Assembly: GCA_035556135.1 (NCBI GenBank)
Contig: DATMFO010000003.1
Coordinates: 682,001 to 746,000 of the forward strand
Source of the DNA: ZC4RG30 sp035556135
GTDB lineage: Bacteria; Pseudomonadota; Gammaproteobacteria; Steroidobacterales; Steroidobacteraceae
Direction of reading: 5' to 3'
DNA length: 64,000 nt
The position numbers were made by a program, and so were the translations under genes. Shown one piece after another: positions 51,099 through 58,933 of the stretch; within the stretch, counting starts at the first letter, position 1, and each line of letters starts with the position of its first letter. A model generated the notes under the pieces. That model was not told the origin of the DNA, did no database searches, and worked only from the letters and a program-made list of their open reading frames with translations.

Positions 51099-51552
51099 TT
51101 GCGTAACCGCAAGCGCCCCGATCCCGCGGAGTCTGCCCTGCAGGCACTCAATGCCCTGCAGCCAGACACCGATCGCGCCACGCAGAACCAGCTGCTTTCC
51201 GAGGCACTGGCCAATCCCTCCTTCCGAGTGGTCGCCAGGGCCGCCACCCTGGCAGGCGAGCGCATGCTGCATGAACGGAACAGCGACCTCCTGTCAGCCT
51301 GGCCGCGCTTCCTCGATGACCCAGCGAAGCGCGACCCGCAGTGCATCGCCAAGTCCGCCATCTGCGCCGCACATGCGCCATGGGCCTGGTCAACAGCCGT
51401 TACTGCTGGGCATCGTTGAGAAGGGTCGCAACGACGAGGCAGCCGTCGCGGTGGATGCGCTGTCAGTCCATGACCGCAACTCGAAGCTGATGCAGCGGCT
51501 GGAGGCGGCGCAGTCTGCGCGCAGGCGAGCGCCAGGCGGCACGACCGGCTAG
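51099..51552 (+). pseudogene. Remnant of a HEAT-repeat protein gene
   Basis: The first 94 or so codons (TTG at 51099) read as helical repeats (SALQALNALQ ... QLLSEALANPSFRVVARAATLAGERML ... LLSAWPRFL), then the frame closes at 51419. A second frame resumes at about 51390 as LLLGIVEKGRNDEAAVAVDALSVHDRNSKLMQRLEAAQSAR and stops at 51552, which is the kind of end typical of HEAT-type proteins. The middle of the repeat domain appears to be missing and the two parts are out of frame. I read this as an internally deleted, frameshifted relic. A short functional protein of 106 residues is less likely. It stands between moeB and the DUF502 gene. Confidence 0.7.
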
Positions 51553-51564
51553 GATTCCTCCGGC

Positions 51565-52260
51565 ATGATCCAGCCAACTCCCCCTGTCGCTCCCACCCGC
51601 CCGGGCCCCGGCAAGCGCACCGCCCTTCGCCTGACCCGCACCCTGCTCGCCGGCATGCTGGCCGCCCTCCCGCTGCTCGGTACCCTCTGGCTGCTGTCCA
51701 TCGCCTTCAGCTTCATGGCCGGCTGGGTTGGCCCGGAAAGCGCCACCGGCAGACTGCTCGGCCGCATCGGCGTGGGGGTCTCAGGGCAGGAGTGGTCGGG
51801 CTACCTGGTTGGCGTCCTGATGGCAGTGGTGCTGCTGTTTGGTCTCGGCGTGCTGGTCGAGCGCGGCCTCAACACCTGGCTGGTCGCACTGGTGGATGCC
51901 GTGGTCGGCCGCATCCCTGTGGTGCGCACCGTGTACGAGACCATCGAACGCTTCGTGCAGATCTTCTCCAAACGCGACAGGAGCGAGCTGCAGTCGATGA
52001 AGCCGGTGTGGTGCCACTTCGGTGGCCCGGGTGGTGTAGCCGCGCTGGGCCTGCTCTCCTCCCCGGAACCCATCCTGGTCGAGGGCAAAGCCTGTTATGC
52101 GGTGATCATCCCCACCGCGCCCGTACCCATCGGCGGCGGGTTGCTGTTCATGCCCGTGGAATGGATAGTGCCCAGCGAGCTGGGCATGGAGGCCGTGACC
52201 AGCATCTACGTTTCGATGGGTGTCACTGCCCCGCAGTTCCTGCCCACGGCGAAGCCCTGA
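51565..52260 (+). CDS. DUF502 membrane protein
   Basis: This is a 231-residue protein of family DUF502. Two transmembrane helices (about 27-52 and 78-98) flank a short loop, and the family block VDAVVGRIPVVRTVYETIERFVQIFS follows. The C-terminal half is beta-rich with FMPVEWIVPSELGMEAVTSIYVSMGV, typically T-P-S-P-T-x-G-x in relatives but here VPIGGG. The function of the family is unknown. A Pro-rich cytosolic N-terminus (PTPPVAPTRPGPG) is unusual. It starts 12 bases after the HEAT remnant and converges on folD. Confidence 0.85.
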   Translation: MIQPTPPVAPTRPGPGKRTALRLTRTLLAGMLAALPLLGTLWLLSIAFSFMAGWVGPESATGRLLGRIGVGVSGQEWSGYLVGVLMAVVLLFGLGVLVERGLNTWLVALVDAVVGRIPVVRTVYETIERFVQIFSKRDRSELQSMKPVWCHFGGPGGVAALGLLSSPEPILVEGKACYAVIIPTAPVPIGGGLLFMPVEWIVPSELGMEAVTSIYVSMGVTAPQFLPTAKP

Positions 52261-52303
52261 CCGGCACCGGGCCGTAGCGCCCTGCGGCCGGGCAGGTGAA
52301 GGG

Positions 52304-53173
52304 TCAGCCTTCCTCGACCTGCCCTACCGACCGCTCGGCTGACACGATGGTGTTGTGCAGCAGCATGGTGATCGTCATGGGCCCCACCCCGCCCGGCACC
52401 GGCGAGATCAGTGAAGCCTTGCGGCTCACGCCCTCGAAGTCCACGTCGCCCACGATGCGGCCATCCGGCAGGCGGTTGATGCCCACGTCGATGACCACCA
52501 CGCCATCCTTCACCATGTCGGCCTTGATCAGGCCCGGCACACCGGCGGCCACCACGAGGATGTCGGCCAGGCGCGTGAACTGCGCAAGGTCGCGCGTCTT
52601 CTTGTGGCAGATGCACACGGTGGCGTCCTGCTGCATCAGCATCAGCGCCATGGGCTTGCCGACAATGTTGCTGGCGCCCACCACCACCACGTTCTGCCCT
52701 TCGATGGGCACACGCTCATGCTCCAGCAGCTTGGTGACGCCGTAGGGCGTACAGGGCGGGAAGACAGTGTTGCCGGTGATCAGGCCGCCGACGTTGTAGA
52801 GGTGGAAACCATCCACGTCCTTCTCCGCGGCGATGCGCTCGAGCACATGCGACACGGTGATCTGCGGCGGCAGCGGCAGCTGCACCAGGATGCCGTGAAC
52901 GTGCGGGTCGGCATTGAGCGCATCGATGCGGGCCAGCAGCTTCGATTCGGGCGTCTCCGCCGGCAGCCGGTATTCCTCCGAATGGATGCCTGCCTCGCGG
53001 CAGGCAGTCACCTTGTTGCGGACGTAGACCTGCGAAGCCGGGTTGTCACCGACGAGGATCACCGCGATGCCCGGCTGCACCTTGTGCCGCTCCTTCAGGC
53101 GCTGCACACGTGCCGCGTACTCGGCACGGAGTTTCCGCGCCACGGCCTTGCCGTCAATGATCCTCGCCGTCAT
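52304..53173 (-). CDS. folD: Methylenetetrahydrofolate dehydrogenase / cyclohydrolase
   Basis: FolD interconverts 5,10-methylene-THF and 10-formyl-THF in one-carbon metabolism. The 289-residue protein has YVRNKVTACREAGI with the catalytic Lys, DGFHLYNVGGL, PCTPYGVTKLL, VVVGASNIVGKPMALML for NADP binding, and PVPGGVGPMTITMLLHNT. It is last in the leftward cluster after ahcY (15-base gap), which puts folate one-carbon supply next to the methyl cycle. Confidence 0.97.
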   Translation of the reverse strand: MTARIIDGKAVARKLRAEYAARVQRLKERHKVQPGIAVILVGDNPASQVYVRNKVTACREAGIHSEEYRLPAETPESKLLARIDALNADPHVHGILVQLPLPPQITVSHVLERIAAEKDVDGFHLYNVGGLITGNTVFPPCTPYGVTKLLEHERVPIEGQNVVVVGASNIVGKPMALMLMQQDATVCICHKKTRDLAQFTRLADILVVAAGVPGLIKADMVKDGVVVIDVGINRLPDGRIVGDVDFEGVSRKASLISPVPGGVGPMTITMLLHNTIVSAERSVGQVEEG

Positions 53174-53188
53174 TCAGCCTCGCTACGG

Positions 53189-54607
<1,419 letters not shown>

Positions 54608-54613
54608 GAATGC

Positions 54614-54636
54614 CTCTCTATGTGACGGTTAGAGAG
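54614..54636 (-). promoter_or_regulatory. Hairpin that can sequester the ahcY ribosome-binding site
   Basis: On the minus strand CTCTCTA and TAGAGAG form a perfect 7-bp stem with a 9-base loop. The 3' arm is part of the ahcY Shine-Dalgarno AGAGAGG. The 5' arm shares three bases (54634-54636) with the riboswitch pseudoknot, so the two pairings exclude each other. This gives a simple translational ON switch. Confidence 0.7.
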
Positions 54637-54714
54637 CGCCGTTGCCTGGGTCGGCGATCCACCGAGCCTGGCGTGCTCCTTACAGCCACGCTGCAGCGCT
54701 CCTCGGTGGATCGC
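54634..54714 (-). ncRNA. SAH riboswitch upstream of ahcY
   Basis: The 81-base element matches the SAH riboswitch known upstream of ahcY in proteobacteria: a long P1 (54702-54714 pairs with 54654-54666), the GAGGAGCGCTGC core, the GCCAGGCTCG strand, and AACGGCGCTC at the 3' end. The pseudoknot is visible: GAGCGC (54701-54696) pairs with GCGCTC (54639-54634). An inner hairpin GCGTG/CACGC lies at 54671-54691. The element begins nine bases after the metK stop, so it sits within the metK-ahcY transcript or has its own promoter inside metK. SAH binding is expected to raise AhcY expression. Confidence 0.95.
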
Positions 54715-54722
54715 GGCGTAGC

Positions 54723-55886
54723 CTACTTGATGCCGGCGTCGGCTGCCAGCGCGGCCGCCTTGTCGGTGTTCTCCCAGCTGAAGCCCGGCCGGCCGAAGTG
54801 GCCATAGGCCGCGGTGCGGCGGTAGATGGGCCGCAGCAGGTCCAGCATCTGCACGATGCCCTTGGGGCGCAGGTCGAAATGCCTGGCGATCAGCGTCTCG
54901 ATCTTCTCGTCGGAGATCTTTCCGGTACCGAAAGTGGTGGCCATGATGCTGGTGGGTTGCGCCACGCCGATGGCATAGGAAATCTGCACCTGGCAGCGAT
55001 CCGCGAGGCCGGCGGCGACCACATTCTTGGCCACGTAGCGGGCAGCGTAGGCTGCCGAGCGGTCCACCTTCGAAGGATCCTTGCCGGAGAATGCACCACC
55101 GCCATGCGGTGCAGCACCGCCGTAGGTGTCGACGATGATCTTGCGACCGGTGAGGCCGCAGTCGCCTTGCGGGCCACCCACCACGAAGCGGCCGGTGGGA
55201 TTGATGAGGTACTTCACGCTGCCCTTCACCAGTTCCTTCGGCAGCACCGGCTTCACGATCTCCTCGATCACGGCCTCGGTGAGTTCCTTGTGGCCGATCT
55301 CCGGGTGATGCTGCGTGGAGAGCACCACCGTGTCGATCTCCACCGGCTTGCCGTCCACGTACTTGATGGTGACCTGCGACTTCGCGTCCGGACGCAGCCA
55401 CTTGATGCGGCCGCTCTTGCGCAGCTCGGCCTGGCGCTCCACCAGGCGATGGGAGAGATGCAGCGGCAGCGGCATCAACTCCTCGGTCTCGCGCACGGCA
55501 TAGCCGAACATCAGGCCCTGGTCACCGGCACCCTGGTCCAGGTCGATGCCCTTGCCTTCGTCCACACCCTGCGCGATGTCCGGGGACTGGGTGTCGTAGG
55601 CCACCAGCACGGCGCAACCCTTGTAGTCGATGCCGTAGTCGGTGTTGTCGTAGCCGATGTCCTTGATCACGTTGCGCGCGACGGAGTGGTAGTCCACCCG
55701 CGCGTTGGTGGTGATCTCGCCGGCCAGGACCACCAGGCCCGTGTTGCACAATGTCTCTGCCGCCACGCGCGACTTCGGATCCTGCTCCAGGATGGCATCG
55801 AGGATGGCATCGGAAACCTGGTCGGCAACCTTGTCCGGGTGGCCTTCCGAGACCGACTCCGAGGTGAAGAAATAGCTGTGGCTCAT
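54723..55886 (-). CDS. metK: S-adenosylmethionine synthetase
   Basis: MetK makes SAM from methionine and ATP. The 387-residue protein starts SHSYFFTSESVSEGHPDKVADQVSDAILDAIL and has GAGDQGLMFGYA, GGAAPHGGGAFSGKDPSKVDRSAAYAARY and the conserved C-terminal HFDLRPKGI. ATG 55886 has GGAAGG upstream. It lies 26 bases after the PfkB kinase gene and directly before the SAH riboswitch. Upstream open frame has no similarity to MetK. Confidence 0.98.
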   Translation of the reverse strand: MSHSYFFTSESVSEGHPDKVADQVSDAILDAILEQDPKSRVAAETLCNTGLVVLAGEITTNARVDYHSVARNVIKDIGYDNTDYGIDYKGCAVLVAYDTQSPDIAQGVDEGKGIDLDQGAGDQGLMFGYAVRETEELMPLPLHLSHRLVERQAELRKSGRIKWLRPDAKSQVTIKYVDGKPVEIDTVVLSTQHHPEIGHKELTEAVIEEIVKPVLPKELVKGSVKYLINPTGRFVVGGPQGDCGLTGRKIIVDTYGGAAPHGGGAFSGKDPSKVDRSAAYAARYVAKNVVAAGLADRCQVQISYAIGVAQPTSIMATTFGTGKISDEKIETLIARHFDLRPKGIVQMLDLLRPIYRRTAAYGHFGRPGFSWENTDKAAALAADAGIK

Positions 55887-55912
55887 GCGTTCGAGACCTT
55901 CCGTGCTGTTGT

Positions 55913-56866
55913 TCAGAGTGCGCCAAAAAGGGATTCGTAACGGCGGCGGAAATCCGCCATCGTGAAACTGTGGTTCTGCGTGCCACGCGACTCGATCTTC
56001 AGCGAGCCCATCAGCGAGGCGATGCGCGCGGTCTTCTCCCACGGCAGGCCGTGCATCAATCCATGCAGCAGGCCGGCGCGGTAGGCGTCGCCGCAGCCAG
56101 TGGGATCGACCACCGCGCGCGCGGGTGCGCTGGGAATGTCCAGCTTGCCGTCGGCGGTGAACACGGTGGAACCCTCGCCGCCGTGCGTAACCACCAGCGC
56201 GGCGACCTTGCGCGTGACATCCGCCTCCTTCCACCCGGTGCGGTCGGACAGCAGGCTCCACTCGTAGTCGTTCACCGTGACCCAGCTGGCTTCCTCGATG
56301 AAGGCCTTCAGGTCCTCGCCGCCGAACATGGGCAGGCCCTGGCCGGGATCGAAGATGAAGGGGATGTGCGCCGCCGCGAACTGCTTCGCGTGCTGGATCA
56401 TGCCGTCGCGGCCATCCGGGGCGACGATGCCCAGGGCCACGTCGGTGGCCTGCCCCACTTCGTTCAGATGGGAATGCGCCATCGCGCCGGGATGAAAGGC
56501 CGTGATCTGGTTGTTGGCAAGGTCGGTAGTGATGAACGCCTGCCCGGTGTGCTCTGAAGTCACTGCGCGGATGTAGTCGCGCGGCACGCCCTTCTGGTCC
56601 ATCCAGTCCGCGTAGGGACCGAAGTCATGCCCCACGGTGGCCATCACGTGGCCCGTATCGCCCAGCAGCATCAGGTTGTAGGCGATGTTGCCCGCGCAGC
56701 CGCCGAACTCGCGCCGCATCTGCAATGCCAGGAACGACACGTTCAGCATGTGCAGCTTGTCGGGCAGGATGTGGTTCCTGAAATGGTCCTCGAACACCAT
56801 GATGGTGTCGTAGGCCATCGAACCGCAGATCAGCGCCTTGCCGCGCCGGATGACGGGCTGCTTCAC
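55913..56866 (-). CDS. PfkB-family kinase, probably adenosine kinase
   Basis: This is a 317-residue ribokinase/PfkB-fold kinase. Motifs: FGGCAGNIAYNLMLLG (substrate-binding G-G-x-x-x-N), DPGQGLPMF, VTHGGEGS, and the catalytic DPTGCGDAYRAGLLHGL, with Asp as base in G-C-G-D. The context is specific: it comes before metK and ahcY on the same strand. Adenosine from the AhcY reaction must be removed for SAH hydrolysis to proceed, so adenosine kinase is the natural guess. The start is GTG at 56866. Other sugar kinase activities cannot be excluded by eye. Confidence 0.85.
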   Translation of the reverse strand: MKQPVIRRGKALICGSMAYDTIMVFEDHFRNHILPDKLHMLNVSFLALQMRREFGGCAGNIAYNLMLLGDTGHVMATVGHDFGPYADWMDQKGVPRDYIRAVTSEHTGQAFITTDLANNQITAFHPGAMAHSHLNEVGQATDVALGIVAPDGRDGMIQHAKQFAAAHIPFIFDPGQGLPMFGGEDLKAFIEEASWVTVNDYEWSLLSDRTGWKEADVTRKVAALVVTHGGEGSTVFTADGKLDIPSAPARAVVDPTGCGDAYRAGLLHGLMHGLPWEKTARIASLMGSLKIESRGTQNHSFTMADFRRRYESLFGAL

Positions 56867-56876
56867 TTGCAGGACC

Positions 56877-57194
56877 TCACTCGTCGTCGGCGATGCGCAG
56901 CTTCAGTCCTGCCAGGGCTTCGGTGAACTTGATCTGGCAGGACAGGCGCGAGGAGCCCTCGCGGTAGGTCGAAAGGTCGCCCACCAGGTCCTTTTCGTCG
57001 GAATGCATCGGCGGCAGCTTGCCGTACCACTCCGCATCCACCCACACATGACATGTGGCACAGGCACACATGCCGCCGCAGACCGCCGCCACGCCATATT
57101 CCAGGTCGCGCAGGTTTTCCATCAACGTGAAGCGGGTATTGCCTTCGACATCATGCTCGATGCCGTCGCGGTCGGTTACCTTGATCAGTGCCAT
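56877..57194 (-). CDS. fdx: [2Fe-2S] ferredoxin, adrenodoxin type
   Basis: This is a 105-residue plant/adrenodoxin-type ferredoxin. Three cluster cysteines lie in VCGGMCACATCHVWVD (C-x5-C-x2-C with one extra Cys), and the fourth in SRLSCQIKF. The E-G-x-x-R-F-T-L-M-E-N-L-R segment is the usual N-terminal half. It could donate electrons to a P450, to Rieske oxygenases or to iron-sulfur assembly; no partner lies beside it. Stop lies 10 bases before the kinase gene, and the two may share a transcript. Confidence 0.92.
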   Translation of the reverse strand: MALIKVTDRDGIEHDVEGNTRFTLMENLRDLEYGVAAVCGGMCACATCHVWVDAEWYGKLPPMHSDEKDLVGDLSTYREGSSRLSCQIKFTEALAGLKLRIADDE

Positions 57195-57270
57195 TTTGGG
57201 TCGGGATACCTTGAAGACGGGTCCAGCGCGACATTCTGCCCGTCCCGGCAGGCAGTAATCCAGCCTGAGC

Positions 57271-58068
57271 TCATCCCGGCGAGGGATAAGCGAGTTCCCA
57301 GAGGCGGTTGAGCAGCAGGAAACGGCGGCACTGCAGCTTCACCCTTGCCCGGGTGTGAGCATCGTCGAGGCCCGCGCTGCCCAGCAGGCGGTCCTGCCTG
57401 GCCTCGAGGAAGGGGTAGTAGCTCAGCAGGCAGGCCAGGTCCCAGGCCGGTTCCGCCAATTGCGCATATTCCCAATCCACCAGTACCGGGAGCGGACCCA
57501 GCAGGTTGCTCGCCATCAGGTCGCCGTGGACGAGCACGCTGCGCTGCGTGTCGGCGGCCAGGTCATCGGTGATCTGCCGGATTTCATTGGCAAGGGATTG
57601 CTGCGCTGAGGCGACGGCCTGGTCGCGGGTCCGTGTTACTGCCAGGTAACCGTCGGCCATGGCCGGCGCATCGGCCGCGACAACCCCCGCGGGCACCGGC
57701 AGGGAATGCAATATGGCAAGCCGCCTGCCCAGCTGCTCGATGGCTGTGTCGTCGTCCAGCGCCGCCTCTGTCCAGGGCGCGGCATCGACGAACTCCATCA
57801 GGATCCAGCCCCCATCGGCGGCCGCCACCACCACGCCGGGGGCAAGCCCTGCGGCGGCGGCCCTGCGATGCGCGGCCAGTTCGGCAGTCGCGTGGGCGCC
57901 GGGCCGGTCCAGCGCGCCCAGCCGCCGCCGCCACACGAAGCGCCCCTGCAGGGTGTCGATGCGCAGCACTTCATTGCGCCCGAAGCCGCCTGGCAGTGCG
58001 TCGACCAGAAGCGGCGGCTGGCCTTGCTCGCAGCCGGGCACCAGCGCCAGCAGCTCCGGGGGAATCAT
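57271..58068 (-). CDS. Choline-kinase-fold phosphotransferase, probably thiamine kinase
   Basis: This is a 265-residue kinase of the aminoglycoside/choline kinase fold. Motifs: the catalytic loop SVLVHGDLMASNLL (H-G-D-x-x-x-x-N) and LVDWEYAQLAEPAWDLACLLS with the metal-binding Asp. N-terminal GFGRNEVLRIDT resembles the nucleotide loop, and RRLGALDRPG the ATP-binding part. ATG 58068 overlaps the stop of the PnuC-type transporter gene (ATGA). As the last gene of a TPP-riboswitch operon with a thiamine-type receptor, binding protein and transporter, it is best read as a ThiK-like kinase that traps imported thiamine as thiamine monophosphate. No close match to E. coli ThiK is claimed. Confidence 0.82.
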   Translation of the reverse strand: MIPPELLALVPGCEQGQPPLLVDALPGGFGRNEVLRIDTLQGRFVWRRRLGALDRPGAHATAELAAHRRAAAAGLAPGVVVAAADGGWILMEFVDAAPWTEAALDDDTAIEQLGRRLAILHSLPVPAGVVAADAPAMADGYLAVTRTRDQAVASAQQSLANEIRQITDDLAADTQRSVLVHGDLMASNLLGPLPVLVDWEYAQLAEPAWDLACLLSYYPFLEARQDRLLGSAGLDDAHTRARVKLQCRRFLLLNRLWELAYPSPG

Positions 58069-58670
58069 GCTGCGTGCAGCCGTCGCCAGCGCGCACGCCA
58101 GTGGAAATAACCCACGGTGGCGATTCCCAGGTACAGCACGTAGAGCAGCGAGGCCACCACCAGTCCCTGCGAGAAGTACAGGTACACAGACACCAGGTCC
58201 ACCGCGATCCAGTAAAGCCAGTTCTCCAGCGACACGCGCGCCACCAGCCAGGTGGCCACCAGGCCCGCGCAGGCCACCAGCGAATCGGTGAACGGGAAAG
58301 CCGAGGACTGCGCCATCGCTGGCAGGCGCGCGAGCACAAGGCTCACGACCACACAACCCGCCAGTGCGATGGCATGCCCGCGCAGGTGCCAGGTGCCGAT
58401 GGGCCGCTCTTCATCGGCACCCGACCAGCGCCACCAGCCATACACCGCGGCGACCACGTAGGTGAGCTGCAGCAGCGCATTCATCGGCAGCTTCGCGCGC
58501 GCTGCCAGCACCATCAGGATCAGGGAGCTGATGCCGCCGAACACCCAGCCGAGGCGGCGCCGGTCCATGATCAGCAGCACGTAGATGACGCCTGCGACCA
58601 CGGCGAGCCACTCGGCCGGATGCGTGGTCCGGACGCCCTCGACGAGGCGATGGAGGAAGTCCTCAGCCAT
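58065..58670 (-). CDS. pnuT: PnuC-family transporter, probably for thiamine (PnuT)
   Basis: This is a 201-residue inner-membrane protein with about seven transmembrane helices. Family motifs of PnuC transporters are WLAVVAGVIYVLLIMDRRRLGWVFGGISS, YVVAAVYGWWRW and NWLYWIAVDLVSVYLYFSQGLVVASLLYVLYLG, including the W-x-x-W-I-x-x-D region that lines the substrate site. PnuC proteins take up vitamins by facilitated diffusion coupled to phosphorylation inside the cell. TPP-riboswitch context and the downstream kinase indicate thiamine (PnuT) rather than nicotinamide riboside. ATG overlaps the end of the YkoF-like gene by 8 bases. Confidence 0.9.
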   Translation of the reverse strand: MAEDFLHRLVEGVRTTHPAEWLAVVAGVIYVLLIMDRRRLGWVFGGISSLILMVLAARAKLPMNALLQLTYVVAAVYGWWRWSGADEERPIGTWHLRGHAIALAGCVVVSLVLARLPAMAQSSAFPFTDSLVACAGLVATWLVARVSLENWLYWIAVDLVSVYLYFSQGLVVASLLYVLYLGIATVGYFHWRARWRRLHAA

Positions 58671-58917
58671 CGGCCAGCTGGTAGGGACCGATGAACTTGG
58701 TGACGAAGATGGCCTTGCCGCCTGCGGCGAAGCTGGTGCCCATCTCCCGCCGCAGCACCTCGAAGATCCGGTCATGCGCGCCGAACACCTGCGTGCTCAG
58801 GTGGTTGGTCACCACCTTGAGGTCCGCATGCGCGCGCAGGCGATCGATGAAATCCTGGATGGGGGGAATGAAATCCGCATCCAGGGGATAAAGACTGATT
58901 TCCACCGCGATGTCCAT
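58663..58917 (-). CDS. YkoF/MTH1187-like thiamine-binding domain protein
   Basis: This is an 84-residue protein of the thiamine-binding YkoF-like (MTH1187, formerly DUF77) superfamily. It reads VEISLYPLDADFIPPIQDFIDRLRAHADLKVVTNHLSTQVFGAHDRIFEVLRREM, the two-strand/helix pattern of the ferredoxin-like fold with the characteristic L-S-T-x-V-x-G. There is no signal peptide, so it should be cytosolic. In Bacillus YkoF is encoded with a thiamine-related ABC system. Placement between receptor and PnuT suggests it binds thiamine or HMP pyrimidine. It overlaps pnuT by 8 bases. Confidence 0.85.
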   Translation of the reverse strand: MDIAVEISLYPLDADFIPPIQDFIDRLRAHADLKVVTNHLSTQVFGAHDRIFEVLRREMGTSFAAGGKAIFVTKFIGPYQLADG

Positions 58918-58933
58918 GTGTTGCTCCCAGGGT

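Noticed and set aside
51565..51620. Pro-rich N-terminus of the DUF502 protein as evidence for a later start
   Set aside because: No alternative start with a better ribosome-binding site was seen before the first transmembrane helix, so the ATG at 51565 was kept.
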